Notes: generated by a model from the letters alone, not told the origin. Shown: positions 18,508 through 27,589, numbered from the stretch's first letter. The stretch: DNA of 64,000 nucleotides from Micromonospora sp. WMMD961 (GCF_029626145.1 NZ_JARUBJ010000002.1:6954501-7018500); one strand, 5' to 3'. Program-made: numbers and translations.

Positions 18508-19848
18508 ATGGCTGGGGATGTGACTGGGGTTCGGCACAGCGGTCCGTCAGCGGCCCGCCGAGCGGCCGGCCGGGCGCTGCTCGGTGTCGCTGCGGCGTTC
18601 GCTGTCGTGGCCCCGACCGCGGCGGCGGTGCCCGTCGCCACGCCCACCAACGGAGGACAGCTCGCCGGCGCGCCGATGGCGCTCGCCCCTGGCGACGCCG
18701 TTGCCCGCACCGACCAGGTTCGCGACGAGCAGTGGCAGCTCGACGAGTTGCGGGCCGAGACGGCCTGGCGCAGCTCGACCGGTCGGGGCGTGACCGTCGC
18801 GGTGGTCGACTCCGGAGTGGACGGCAACCATCCCGACCTGGTCGGCCAGGTGCTGCCCGGCAAGGATCTGGTTGGCCCCGGGGGCGGGGCGGGCCCGGAT
18901 CCGGTGGGGCACGGCACGACGGTCGCCGGTTTGATCGCCGGACGCAACGACGACAAGCGGGGCGTCGTCGGCCTGGCACCGGACGCCCGGATCCTGCCGG
19001 TCCGGGTGCTCGACGAGCAGAACCGCTACGACGACGCGTTGATCGTCGCCCAGGGGGTCCGCTGGGCCGTCGACAACGGCGCCCGCGTGATCAACCTTTC
19101 CCTGGGCGGCAGCGGCGACAGCCCGGCCCTGGCCGCGGCGCTGGACTACGCGTTCGTCCGGGACGTGGTCGTGATCGCCTGCACCGGCAACCTGGCGACC
19201 TCCAGCAGCACCAAGGTCTGGTACCCGGCCCGCGAGCCGGGGGTGGTCGCTGTCGCCGGCCTCGAACGCGGCAGCGACAACCTGTGGTCCGGGTCGATCA
19301 CCGGGCGGGCGACGGTGCTCACCGCTCCCGCCAGCGGGCTGGTCGGCGCGAAGTCCCCCGACGGGTACTGGCGGGTGCAGGGCACGAGCTTCGCCGCACC
19401 ACTGGTGACGGCCACCGCCGCTCTGGTCCGGTCCCGCTATCCGCAGATGCCCGCAGGTGAGGTGGTCAACCGGTTGCTGGCCACCGCGCGGGACATCGGC
19501 CCGACCGGGCGGGACGACCGCTTCGGGTACGGGGTGGTCGACCCGGTGGCCGCGCTGACCGCCGAGGTGCCTGCGGTGACCGTCAACCCGTTGGACGACC
19601 AGACGTCGCCCGGTGTGACTGGTTTCGGCCCGGCTCCCGGCTCGGCTGACGACGGCCCGGTGGCCGGTGCCGGCAGCGACCCGCTCGGCCTCACCGCGCC
19701 CCACCAGCAGACCCGCTGGACGGCCCGGGCTGCCGGCGGCCAGGACCCGTCCGCGCCGGAGCAACTGTGGATCGGGGTCGTGCTCGTCGTCGCCCTCCTC
19801 GGCAGTGCCGCCCTGGTGATCCGCCGGTTCCGTCAGCGGGCCCGCTGA
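18508..19848 (+). CDS. mycP: Mycosin, type VII secretion-associated S8 serine protease
   Basis: Membrane-anchored subtilisin-like protease required for stability of ESX systems. The 446-residue protein has an N-terminal signal segment (about 20-41), Asp101 in VVDSGVDGNHPDL, His135 in GHGTTVAG and Ser294 in GTSFAAP. A C-terminal Pro/Gly-rich linker leads to a membrane anchor (about 420-438), then a basic tail (RRFRQRAR). This is the classical mycosin architecture. It lies downstream of eccC, as in other ESX loci. Start at 18508 fits the signal peptide; an alternative GTG lies at 18520. Confidence 0.93.
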   Translation: MAGDVTGVRHSGPSAARRAAGRALLGVAAAFAVVAPTAAAVPVATPTNGGQLAGAPMALAPGDAVARTDQVRDEQWQLDELRAETAWRSSTGRGVTVAVVDSGVDGNHPDLVGQVLPGKDLVGPGGGAGPDPVGHGTTVAGLIAGRNDDKRGVVGLAPDARILPVRVLDEQNRYDDALIVAQGVRWAVDNGARVINLSLGGSGDSPALAAALDYAFVRDVVVIACTGNLATSSSTKVWYPAREPGVVAVAGLERGSDNLWSGSITGRATVLTAPASGLVGAKSPDGYWRVQGTSFAAPLVTATAALVRSRYPQMPAGEVVNRLLATARDIGPTGRDDRFGYGVVDPVAALTAEVPAVTVNPLDDQTSPGVTGFGPAPGSADDGPVAGAGSDPLGLTAPHQQTRWTARAAGGQDPSAPEQLWIGVVLVVALLGSAALVIRRFRQRAR

Positions 19849-19900
19849 CCGCGCGCCGCCAGGAGGCCTGACCGGCCGCCCGGTCGGGTAGAACCGTGAA

Positions 19901-20692
19901 ATGAGTACGCAGCGACCGCCCACCCTCACCTCAGCCGACCGGTCGTCCTGGCGGTACCGGCGGCTCGACCCGGACCACTCGCTGGGGCTGCGACTGACCC
20001 TGGCCTCGGTGGCGGCGTTCCTGGTGCTGGTGCCCTTCGCGCTGCTCACACTGCTGGTGCTCGGTGCATGGGCGCCGCTGCACCGGCTGGACACGACGGT
20101 CACCGACGCCCTGCACGGCTACGCGCAGGACCACCGGGGCTGGGTCGTGCTGATGCGGATCTGGACCGAGGTGTTCGCGCCGATGCCGCTGCGCGCGGTC
20201 GCCCTGCTCCTGGTGGTCTGGCTGGTGCGCCGGGGAGCCCGCCGGCTGGCCCTCTGGGCGGCCACCACCATGGTGGTCGGTGGTCTGGTCGGTCCGCTGC
20301 TCAAACTGCTCGTCGGCCGCGACCGGCCGGAGTTACTGGAACCGGTGGCCCGGGCTGCCGGCTACTCCTTCCCCTCGGGGCACGCGCTGAACGCCACGCT
20401 GGCGGCCGGGGTGCTGCTGCTGGTGTTCCTGCCGTACGCGGGACAGGGCGTGGCGCGTGTCGTGCTCTGGGTCGCCGGCGTACTGCTCACCGTGCTCACC
20501 GGGCTGAGCAGGGTGGCGCTCGGCGTGCACTTCACCAGCGACGTCCTGGGTGGTTGGCTGCTCGGGGTGGCGGTGGTCGCGGCGACCACCGCCGCGTTCA
20601 CCAGTTGGCGGGCGCACATCGGTCTCCGGCCGGTCCGGCCCACCCGCGACGGCGTCGCCCCCGAGGTCGATCGGCAACCCGGAGCGGCCTGA
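19901..20692 (+). CDS. PAP2-superfamily membrane phosphatase
   Basis: 263-residue polytopic membrane protein with the lipid-phosphatase signature: KLLVGRDRP (about 135-143), PSGH (158-161) and SRVALGVHFTSD (about 203-214). Such enzymes dephosphorylate phosphatidic acid, phosphatidylglycerol phosphate or undecaprenyl pyrophosphate at the outer membrane face; which substrate applies here is not visible. A second PAP2 gene begins 37 bases downstream, so the pair is probably cotranscribed. Confidence 0.88.
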   Translation: MSTQRPPTLTSADRSSWRYRRLDPDHSLGLRLTLASVAAFLVLVPFALLTLLVLGAWAPLHRLDTTVTDALHGYAQDHRGWVVLMRIWTEVFAPMPLRAVALLLVVWLVRRGARRLALWAATTMVVGGLVGPLLKLLVGRDRPELLEPVARAAGYSFPSGHALNATLAAGVLLLVFLPYAGQGVARVVLWVAGVLLTVLTGLSRVALGVHFTSDVLGGWLLGVAVVAATTAAFTSWRAHIGLRPVRPTRDGVAPEVDRQPGAA

Positions 20693-20729
20693 GGCGTGCC
20701 CAGGACCTCCGCCGGGTACTGGCCGACCC

Positions 20730-21437
20730 ATGTCCGACACCCTGGTCCAGATCGTCCGGCGGGTTCTGCTGCCGGTCGCCCTCCTGTTCGGTCTCATGGT
20801 GCTGCTCGGGATGCTGGTCACCCGGGTGCTCGCCCGGACCTGGCCGTTCACCGTGGAGGACGCGGTGAACCGGGAGTTGGCCGCCGACCGCACCGGCGGC
20901 TGGAACGACGTCTCGCTGGTGTTCAGCACGCTGGCCAGCACCCAGATGATCGTCGTGGTCACCGTGCTGGTGGCGTTGGCGCTACGGCTATGGCTGAAGC
21001 GCTGGCGGGAGCCGCTGTTCCTGTGCGCGGCGGTGACCGCCCAGGCCCTGGTGTTCCTGCTGACCACGCTGGTGATCGACCGTCGGCGGCCGGCGGTGGA
21101 GCACATGGACGTCTCGCCGCCGACGTCGAGCTTCCCGTCCGGGCACACCTCGGCGGCGGTGGCGCTCTACGTCGGTATCGCCGTGTTGATGGCGCTGCGG
21201 GCGCGTGGCACCGGGGCGAAGGTCGCCTGGTGGTCGCTGCTGCTGGTGGTGCCGCTGGGGGTGGCGCTGACCCGGATGTACCGGGGGATGCACCATCCGA
21301 GCGACGTGGTGGCGTCCTTCCTCAACGGCGGCGCGTGCGTGGCGATCATGGCTCGTGCGGTGCTGGACCGAGGGCTGCGGTGGGGGCGGGCGAAGCTACC
21401 GACCGCGCTTCGGCCGGCGGTGCCGGCCGGGAACTGA
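20730..21437 (+). CDS. Second PAP2-superfamily membrane phosphatase
   Basis: 235 residues from the ATG at 20730 (MSDTLVQIVRRVLLPVALLF). The frame extends upstream but only over the end of the previous gene. Motifs are IDRRRPAVEHMD, SFPSGHTSAAVALY and TRMYRGMHHPSDV, which correspond to the three PAP2 signatures. Several hydrophobic segments are present. It is a sequence-divergent neighbour of the first PAP2 gene rather than a recent duplicate. It converges with marP. Confidence 0.87.
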   Translation: MSDTLVQIVRRVLLPVALLFGLMVLLGMLVTRVLARTWPFTVEDAVNRELAADRTGGWNDVSLVFSTLASTQMIVVVTVLVALALRLWLKRWREPLFLCAAVTAQALVFLLTTLVIDRRRPAVEHMDVSPPTSSFPSGHTSAAVALYVGIAVLMALRARGTGAKVAWWSLLLVVPLGVALTRMYRGMHHPSDVVASFLNGGACVAIMARAVLDRGLRWGRAKLPTALRPAVPAGN

Positions 21438-21447
21438 CCCGCGCAGC

Positions 21448-22626
21448 TCAGGTGCACTCGCCGGTGGCGACCTGCCGGTTGCGTTCGGCGCCGGCCAACG
21501 CCACCGGGCGAGCCTCGGCCGCGGTCACCGCGAAGCCGGTGTTCGGGTCGTCGGCCGCCGCCGCGAAGATCACGCCGAGCACCAGGCCGTTGGCGGACAG
21601 CAGTGGGCCGCCGGAGTTGCCGCTGCGCACCAGCGCCCGGATGGTGTAGATCTCCCGGGTGACGTCACCGGAGGAGTAGATGTCCGGCCCCTTGATCTTG
21701 TCGACGTCACGGATCCGCGCCGACTGCGCGTTGTAGGGGCCGTCCAGCGGGAAGCCCAGCACGATGGCGTCCGAGCCGCTGCCGGCGTTGCCGGCGGCGA
21801 ACCGTAGGGACGGGCCGGGTAGCCCGGGCACCAGCAGGACGGCCAGGTCCCGGTCCGGGTCGTAGACCACCACCTTGCCGTCGTACCGCTCACCGCCCAA
21901 CTCCACGGCGACCGAGCGGGTGCCGGCTACGACGTGCGCGTTCGTCATCACCCGGTCGTCGGCGTACACGAAGCCGGAGCCCTCGATGCGACGCGAGCAG
22001 CCGGGCGCGGAGCCGAGCACCTTGACGACCGACCGCTGACCGTTGACCACCACCTGCGAACCGGCCAGCGCCGGGTCGGGCGGGTCGACCTGCCGGGCCC
22101 GGGTGGGCGCGAGGTCACCGAAGACGTCCGGGAACCCGTCGGTGTCGACGGTGTCCTCCAACGCGGTGGACAACCGGTGGGCCTGTTCCGGCACGACCCG
22201 GTTGACCACCGAGATCAACGCGCTGTTCCGCACCGACGCGGCGAGCCAGGGCACCGAGGACGAGCCGAGCGGCACCGCGACCAGCCAGGCGAGCAGCAGC
22301 ACCGCGAACAGCGACACCAGCGCCCCACCCACGTCGTCGACCCGTTTGCCCACGTCGCTGGTGATCGTCTTACGCAGGTGCGAGCCGAGCCAGCCGGCGA
22401 GCGCCTGCCCGACCACGGCCAGCCCGAAGATCGCCACGAGCGAGATCAGCACACGGGTGCCGGCATCCACGAACTGTCGGGCGAACAGCGGCCCGAGCTG
22501 GAGACCCAGCAGCAGGCCGAGGAAGAAGCCGGACAGCGACGTGATGCCGATGACGAAACCCTGGCGGTATCCGCTGATCGCGAACACGAGCATGAGCAGC
22601 AGCAGGACGAGATCCACGACGGACAC
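21448..22626 (-). CDS. marP: MarP-type periplasmic serine protease with CvpA membrane domain
   Basis: 392 residues: four N-terminal membrane segments (about 5-20, 30-48, 60-80 and 100-120, CvpA/colicin V production type) followed by a trypsin-like protease domain. The catalytic triad is visible: His231 (TNAHVVAG), Asp260 (DPDRDLAVL) and Ser338 (RSGNSGGPL). The mycobacterial homologue (Rv3671c) protects against acid and oxidative stress by processing cell-wall enzymes. The position after the NUDIX, tlpA and nth genes is conserved and supports orthology. GTG start at 22626. Confidence 0.93.
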   Translation of the reverse strand: MSVVDLVLLLLMLVFAISGYRQGFVIGITSLSGFFLGLLLGLQLGPLFARQFVDAGTRVLISLVAIFGLAVVGQALAGWLGSHLRKTITSDVGKRVDDVGGALVSLFAVLLLAWLVAVPLGSSSVPWLAASVRNSALISVVNRVVPEQAHRLSTALEDTVDTDGFPDVFGDLAPTRARQVDPPDPALAGSQVVVNGQRSVVKVLGSAPGCSRRIEGSGFVYADDRVMTNAHVVAGTRSVAVELGGERYDGKVVVYDPDRDLAVLLVPGLPGPSLRFAAGNAGSGSDAIVLGFPLDGPYNAQSARIRDVDKIKGPDIYSSGDVTREIYTIRALVRSGNSGGPLLSANGLVLGVIFAAAADDPNTGFAVTAAEARPVALAGAERNRQVATGECT

Positions 22627-22689
22627 GGGTCAAGCGTACGGGCAGCGCGCCCACCAGATGACCATCGCTTGCTGAAGGTGACCGTGCGG

Positions 22690-23382
22690 TCAGCGTAGGG
22701 CTGTCTCGTCAGCCTCGTCGGTGCCCGCCGACGGCGCCGGGGTCGCCCCGCTCGGCGGCAGCTCGACCACCCGGTCGCGCGGCCACGGACGCGCCCAGCC
22801 ACCCATCTCCAACAGGGTGGCCAGCACCCCGGCGGTGAAGCCCCAGACGAGCATCCCGCGTGCCGAGAACGCCGGCCCGATCCAGCCGCTCGGGTGGCGG
22901 ACCCGCAGCCGGTTGGCCGGGTCGACCAACTCGCTGACCGGCAGCCGGGCGACGTGTGCCACCTCGGCGGGCTCCCGGGGATGCACCGGGTGCGGGTCGT
23001 GCCACCAGGCCAGCACCGGGGTGACCACGAAGTCACTGACCGGGATCCACAGTTTCGGCAGCTCGGCGAGGACGGTCACGCTCGTCGGGTCGAGGCCGAC
23101 CTCCTCGTTCGCCTCACGCAGCGCGGTGGCGCGCACGTCGGCGTCCTCCGGGTCGGCCGCGCCGCCGGGAAAGGCTGGCTGGCCGGCGTGGGTACGCAGG
23201 GTGGCGGCGCGTTGCAGGACCAGCACGTCGGGGCCGGCACCGGGCTGCTCGCCGAGCAGCACCAGCACGGCGCTCTCCCGGCCGCCCTCGGCCGGGGTGG
23301 CCAACCGGGTGAAATCCTCGGCGCGGGCGGTGCCCAGCCGGGTCAGCAGCGGCTCGATCCATTCGGGTGGTCGACGGGTCAC
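22690..23382 (-). CDS. NUDIX hydrolase, CoA-pyrophosphatase type
   Basis: 230 residues with a Nudix box around GGAADPEDADVRATALREAN followed by EEVGL (about residues 73-97). The preceding AGQPAFPGG stretch is typical of the CoA pyrophosphatase subgroup. The preferred substrate cannot be fixed from sequence. Its ATG overlaps the tlpA stop by four bases, so the genes are translationally coupled in the nth-tlpA-NUDIX-marP operon. Confidence 0.9.
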   Translation of the reverse strand: MTRRPPEWIEPLLTRLGTARAEDFTRLATPAEGGRESAVLVLLGEQPGAGPDVLVLQRAATLRTHAGQPAFPGGAADPEDADVRATALREANEEVGLDPTSVTVLAELPKLWIPVSDFVVTPVLAWWHDPHPVHPREPAEVAHVARLPVSELVDPANRLRVRHPSGWIGPAFSARGMLVWGFTAGVLATLLEMGGWARPWPRDRVVELPPSGATPAPSAGTDEADETALR

Positions 23383-24032
23383 GCCGGCACCGTCAGGCCG
23401 AGGTGCTGGCGAACCAGCTTGGCGAGTTGGGCGTCGTCGAGCGCGCCGGTGGCGTCGATGTGCCGGATCCGGCCGTCGGTGTCGACGAAGAGGGTCAGGG
23501 GCATGGCGTTGCGCTTCAGCTCGCGTTGCAGCGCCTCGCCCTGGTCCACCAGGATCGGGAACCGGACGCCGAAGTCCTCACCGATGGACTGGGCGCCGCT
23601 GCGGCTGTCCCGGCTGTTGACCCCGACGACCTGGAACTGACCGGCGGCCCGCTCGCTGAGCCGCTGGAAGGCGGGCAACTCCTTGCGGCACGGCGGGCAC
23701 CACGACGCCCACACGTTGATCACCGCCGGCCCGGCGACGGACCGCAGGGCGACCGGGGCGCCACCGGTGAAGCAGGACAGCGTCAGATCGGGCAGCGCCG
23801 GGCCACCGGCGGCAGGGGCCGTCGGGTCGGAACCAGGCGTGCTGGGGGTCGGCGTGCCGGAACCGGGTGACGTGGGCGTGGGCGCCGTCGCCAGCGTGGC
23901 GCAGTCGCGGAACGGCGAGGGTCGTTCGGCGGCGGCCGGGCGGGGAGCCGGGTCGTCGTCGGCAGTGCCTGCGGTGCAGCCGGCCACGACCAGCAGCAGC
24001 GGCAGGACGAGCAGGGCGAGACGGCGGTTCAC
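23379..24032 (-). CDS. TlpA/ResA-like thiol-disulfide oxidoreductase lipoprotein
   Basis: 217 residues from a GTG at 24032, whose GTGA overlaps the nth stop by four bases. A signal peptide ends in the lipobox VAGC (Cys19). A Pro/Thr-rich spacer (about 25-75) leads to a thioredoxin fold with the redox motif WCPPC (111-115). It probably acts outside the membrane, reducing or oxidising cell-wall or cytochrome-maturation proteins; the partner is unknown. The longer frame to 24656 is a shadow of nth. Confidence 0.92.
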   Translation of the reverse strand: MNRRLALLVLPLLLVVAGCTAGTADDDPAPRPAAAERPSPFRDCATLATAPTPTSPGSGTPTPSTPGSDPTAPAAGGPALPDLTLSCFTGGAPVALRSVAGPAVINVWASWCPPCRKELPAFQRLSERAAGQFQVVGVNSRDSRSGAQSIGEDFGVRFPILVDQGEALQRELKRNAMPLTLFVDTDGRIRHIDATGALDDAQLAKLVRQHLGLTVPA

Positions 24033-24817
24033 GGCACCTCCGCGGCGACCGCCTGGGCGGGCACCAGATCCGGGTCGACCCCGGCGGCTACCGCGAGGTC
24101 GCGGGCCCGGGGACCCTTGAGCAGCTTGGCGGCGGCGGCCGGCTCGGTCGGCCCGGCGCCGTACGAGGGGCAGAGCTTCGCGAGTGTGCACGCCCCGCAG
24201 GCCGGCTTGCGGGCGTGGCAGACCCGTCGCCCGTGGAAGATGATCCGGTGCGACAGCATGGTCCATTCGCGCTTGGGATAGAGCGCGCCGACCGCATGCT
24301 CGATCTTCACCGGGTCGGTCTCGCTGGTCAGCCGCCACCTGTGGACCAGCCGCTGGAAGTGGGTGTCGACGGTGATGCCCGGGACGTCGAAGGCGTTGCC
24401 GAGGATCACGTTGGCAGTCTTGCGACCGATGCCGGGCAGCGTCACCAGGTCGACGAGCCGGCCGGGGACCTGCCCGTCGTACCGGTCGACGAGGGCCTGC
24501 CCGAGCTTGAGCAGCGAGTCGGTCTTGTTGCGGTAGAAGCCGGTGGGCCGGATCAGCTCCTCCATCTCGCCCCGGTCGGCGGCGGCGTAAGCCGCGGCGC
24601 TCGGGTAGCGGGCGAAGAGCTTGGGCGTGACCTCGTTGACCTTCTTGTCCGTGCACTGCGCGGAGAGGATGGTGGCGACGGCCAACTCCAGGGCATTGGA
24701 GTGGTCCAGTTCACAATGCGCGTCGGGGTGCGTCTCGGTCAGCACCCGGCCGATCTTGCGGGCACGGCGGGTGCGCCCGAGGTCGGTCTCGCTGGCGACG
24801 GGAGGACTACTGGTCAC
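24029..24817 (-). CDS. nth: Endonuclease III (DNA glycosylase/AP lyase)
   Basis: Base-excision repair enzyme that removes oxidised pyrimidines. The 262-residue product has a helix-hairpin-helix (LPGIGRKTANVILG) with catalytic Lys133 and Asp151 (VDTH). The iron-sulfur ligands are Cys200, Cys207, Cys210 and Cys216 (C-X6-C-X2-C-X5-C). GTG at 24817 (MTSSPPVASE) is chosen, since the upstream frame to 25030 overlaps the capA-like gene on the same strand. First gene of the nth-tlpA-NUDIX-marP operon. Confidence 0.96.
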   Translation of the reverse strand: MTSSPPVASETDLGRTRRARKIGRVLTETHPDAHCELDHSNALELAVATILSAQCTDKKVNEVTPKLFARYPSAAAYAAADRGEMEELIRPTGFYRNKTDSLLKLGQALVDRYDGQVPGRLVDLVTLPGIGRKTANVILGNAFDVPGITVDTHFQRLVHRWRLTSETDPVKIEHAVGALYPKREWTMLSHRIIFHGRRVCHARKPACGACTLAKLCPSYGAGPTEPAAAAKLLKGPRARDLAVAAGVDPDLVPAQAVAAEVP

Positions 24818-24858
24818 GACGGTCAGCCTACGTCGCACCCCGGACGCTCCCCGACGGG

Positions 24859-26037
24859 TCAACCGGCGGCGGGCGGCGAGATCTTGCCCTGCCCGTCGAG
24901 CCGGGCGCCACCCTTCGGGAAGTCGGCACTGCTCAACTCGGTGACCAGACCGAGGCCCCGCTTGTTCGGGTCCATCGTCGGCTTGCCGGCGTCGTTCATG
25001 TACGTCGAGGTGAACGAGCCGCCAGCCCAACCGCCGTCCGGTTTCAGCGACACCTTCAACACCCCGCCCCAGCCGAGGCGACCGTCGTTGCTCAGTGAGT
25101 TGCCGCCGCCGGCGAAGTTGCCCAGGCTGTACGCGATCAGGCGCCCCTGGTAGAACTCCATCCCGCGCAGCACGTGCGGCCCGTGCCCGACGATCAGGTC
25201 GGCACCCGCGTCGATCATGGCGTGGGAGAACTTGACCGGGTCGCCCCGGTTCTCGCCCAGGAACATCTCGGTGCCTGGCTTTACCCGGGTCTTCTCCGCT
25301 CCCTCACCACCCATGTGCACCTGCACCACGACCAGGTCGGCCATGGTGGCGGCCTTGGCGACCACCGTCTTCGCCTTGGCGATGTCGACCAGGCTGTTCG
25401 ACCAGACGTACGACGAGAAGCCGGCGATCGCGACCTTCACGCCCTTGACGTCGACCACGGTGATCTGGTCCGGAGCGCCGGTGTGCTTCAGGTCGTACTT
25501 CTCCAGCGCCTTCTGGGTGTTCTCGTAGCCCTTCGGCCCGTAGTCGTACCCGTGGTTGTTTGCCTGGTTGAGCACGTCGAAGCCGGCGTCGCGCAGGTGT
25601 GCGGCGTACTCCGGCGGCGCACGGAACTGGAAACAGCGGGTGGAGTTGGCCCCGCACTTGCCGGTGCCGGTGTCCACCGTCAACGGCTCTTCCAGATTGC
25701 CCATCACCAGGTCGGCCTTGAGCGCCTCGGTGACCGAGGTGAAGAAGCCCTTCCCACCGGCGGCCGGCAACCGGCTCGGCGCGTTGCCCATGATGATGTC
25801 GCCGGTGGCGGAGAGCGAGATGGCGCCGCCCGCACCGGAGGCCGCAGGCCCGGTCGCGCCCGGTTCGGCCGTGGCCACCGGAGCGCCGGTGCCACCCCCG
25901 CCGGCACCGGGCTGCCAGACGGGAGCCTCTCCGCCCGCGTCGGAACAGCCGGCGACGAGCAGGGCGGCCAGCAGTGCGGCGAGGCATGGGGCGACGCGGC
26001 GACGCGGGCGGGACGCGAGGGGGGCGGGAGCGTACAT
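24859..26037 (-). CDS. CapA/PgsA-family metallophosphatase-like lipoprotein
   Basis: 392 residues with a signal peptide and lipobox LVAGC (Cys31), a Gly/Ala-rich linker and a CapA fold from about residue 72. Family motifs include GDIIMG, GNLEEPLT, NQANNHGYDYG, VQVHMGGEG and VGHGPHVLRG, consistent with a calcineurin-like metal centre. Related proteins are called poly-gamma-glutamate synthesis proteins, but without capB/capC neighbours a capsule role is not supported. It lies between nth and the cbiZ-like gene, all on the minus strand. Confidence 0.85.
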   Translation of the reverse strand: MYAPAPLASRPRRRVAPCLAALLAALLVAGCSDAGGEAPVWQPGAGGGGTGAPVATAEPGATGPAASGAGGAISLSATGDIIMGNAPSRLPAAGGKGFFTSVTEALKADLVMGNLEEPLTVDTGTGKCGANSTRCFQFRAPPEYAAHLRDAGFDVLNQANNHGYDYGPKGYENTQKALEKYDLKHTGAPDQITVVDVKGVKVAIAGFSSYVWSNSLVDIAKAKTVVAKAATMADLVVVQVHMGGEGAEKTRVKPGTEMFLGENRGDPVKFSHAMIDAGADLIVGHGPHVLRGMEFYQGRLIAYSLGNFAGGGNSLSNDGRLGWGGVLKVSLKPDGGWAGGSFTSTYMNDAGKPTMDPNKRGLGLVTELSSADFPKGGARLDGQGKISPPAAG

Positions 26038-26093
26038 CGTCCGCGACCCTACCGGGCCCTAAACGCGCCGACGACAGCCGATCGGTCGAATCT

Positions 26094-26783
26094 TCAGCCG
26101 GTGTGCTGCTCCGACCAGGGCACAACCACCCGGGAACCCCCGGCGAGCACCGCCGCGTGCACCGCACGAGCAAGCGGGGCACCCCAAGTGGAGCGCGGCC
26201 CCCCGTAGGCGGCCTCCGGCCCGTCCAACGGGCAGAGCACGGTGACCGCGTCGGTCGGGGTGCCGGTTGCGGGCAGTCCCAGCTCGCTGATCGACTGGGT
26301 CTTCGCCTCGGTCGCCGTGGCCACCGCGTTGACCAGTGCCGAGTCGGCGAGCCGGGCCGGCACGTACACCACGATGTTGACCGTGCCGACCCGCTGGACG
26401 AGCCCGGCCGGCGTCGGCGCGGCCGCGAGCACCGGCGTGCCGAGCCCCACCGTCGCCCAGGCCCGGACCCCGGTGTCGGTCCGCGCCACCACCTCGCCGA
26501 CGTGCACCCCGGTCAGCAGGCCGACCCCGGGCCCGTCGAGGGCGAGGTCGGCGGCGAGGGCCGCCAGGTGCGCGGCGGGGTCACCACGGTCGTACGACAT
26601 GGGTACGGTCGCGTTCAGCACCCAGCGCCGGACCCCGATACCACCGCCCAGCGGGCCGCTGCTGACGGCCCGCAGAGGCACGTCCGCGCGCCAGACGAGC
26701 AGCGGAATGTCTCGCCCGTCCTCGGCACGGCTGGTCAGAGTCGGGTCGCTCAGCACGTCGGGCAGGTTACGCCCACCGATCAC
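26094..26783 (-). CDS. cbiZ: Adenosylcobinamide amidohydrolase
   Basis: 229 residues recognisable as CbiZ from RRWVLNATVPMSYDRGDP, the Gly-rich GVGLLTGVHV segment and the C-terminal VLCPLDGPEAAYGGPRSTWG. The enzyme removes the aminopropanol from adenosylcobinamide to give adenosylcobyric acid, a salvage step towards B12. No other cobamide gene or cobalamin riboswitch is seen in this window, so it is an orphan here. It is divergent from crp. Confidence 0.8.
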   Translation of the reverse strand: MIGGRNLPDVLSDPTLTSRAEDGRDIPLLVWRADVPLRAVSSGPLGGGIGVRRWVLNATVPMSYDRGDPAAHLAALAADLALDGPGVGLLTGVHVGEVVARTDTGVRAWATVGLGTPVLAAAPTPAGLVQRVGTVNIVVYVPARLADSALVNAVATATEAKTQSISELGLPATGTPTDAVTVLCPLDGPEAAYGGPRSTWGAPLARAVHAAVLAGGSRVVVPWSEQHTG

Positions 26784-26899
26784 GATTCCAGGGGCGACCT
26801 CTGATTCATGCTCATGTGCGCCTAGACTTGGCGGCGCGCGAGGGGATCAGCGGACGGCGACCCCGGCCGACGGACGGCCCGCGCAACCGGAGGTGCGCG

Positions 26900-27577
26900 A
26901 TGGACGAGGTACTGGCCCGCAGCGGGATCTTCCAGGGTGTCGACCCGGAAGCTGCCGAGGCGCTCGCCAAGGAGATGGAGACGATCGAGGTCCGCAAGGG
27001 CGAGATCGTCTTCAATGAGGGCGAGCCCGGTGACAGCCTCTATATCCTGTTGTCCGGGAAGATCAAGGTTGGTCGCCGCGCAGCGGACGGCCGGCAGAAC
27101 CTGATCGCGGTGATGGGGCCGTCGGACATGGTGGGTGAGCTGTCGCTCTTCGACCCTGGTCCGCGTACGGCGACCGCCACCGCGGTGACCGACACCCGGT
27201 TGGTGCGACTGCGCAAGCAGGCGCTGCGACCGTGGTTGAACAACCGCCCGGAGATCGCCGAGCAGTTGCTCCGGGTGCTCGCCCGTAGGCTGCGTCGGAC
27301 CAACGACTCGCTCGCCGACCTGATCTTCACCGACGTGCCGGGTCGGGTCGCCAAGAACCTGCTCCAGATGGCTGGACGGTTCGGCACCCGCGACGGTGGC
27401 GTCCTGCGGGTGACCCACGACCTCACCCAGGAGGAGATCGCCCAGCTCGTCGGCGCCTCCCGGGAGACGGTCAACAAGGCCCTGGCCGACTTCGCCTCGC
27501 GCGGATGGCTTCGGCTGGACGGCAAGAGCATCATCATCCTGGACCCGGAGCGCCTGGCCCGCCGCGCCCGCGTCTGA
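26900..27577 (+). CDS. crp: Crp/Fnr-family cAMP-responsive global regulator
   Basis: 225 residues, the same size and context as mycobacterial Crp (Rv3676). The cyclic-nucleotide-binding domain (about 10-125) contains GELSLFDPGPRTATATA, the phosphate-binding cassette with an Arg-Thr-Ala core. The long C-helix is followed by a winged HTH (TQEEIAQLVGASRETVNKAL, about 174-193). It probably binds cAMP made by class III cyclases such as the one at 43.0-46.7 kb, though that link is inference. ATG at 26900 follows GGAGG. A possible -10 box TAGACT lies at 26823-26828. Confidence 0.94.
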   Translation: MDEVLARSGIFQGVDPEAAEALAKEMETIEVRKGEIVFNEGEPGDSLYILLSGKIKVGRRAADGRQNLIAVMGPSDMVGELSLFDPGPRTATATAVTDTRLVRLRKQALRPWLNNRPEIAEQLLRVLARRLRRTNDSLADLIFTDVPGRVAKNLLQMAGRFGTRDGGVLRVTHDLTQEEIAQLVGASRETVNKALADFASRGWLRLDGKSIIILDPERLARRARV

Positions 27578-27589
27578 GCCGTACGTCAG

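Noticed and set aside
24859..26037. CapA-like protein as part of a poly-gamma-glutamate capsule operon
   Set aside because: No capB, capC or pgs genes are adjacent; only the lipoprotein-type CapA domain is present.
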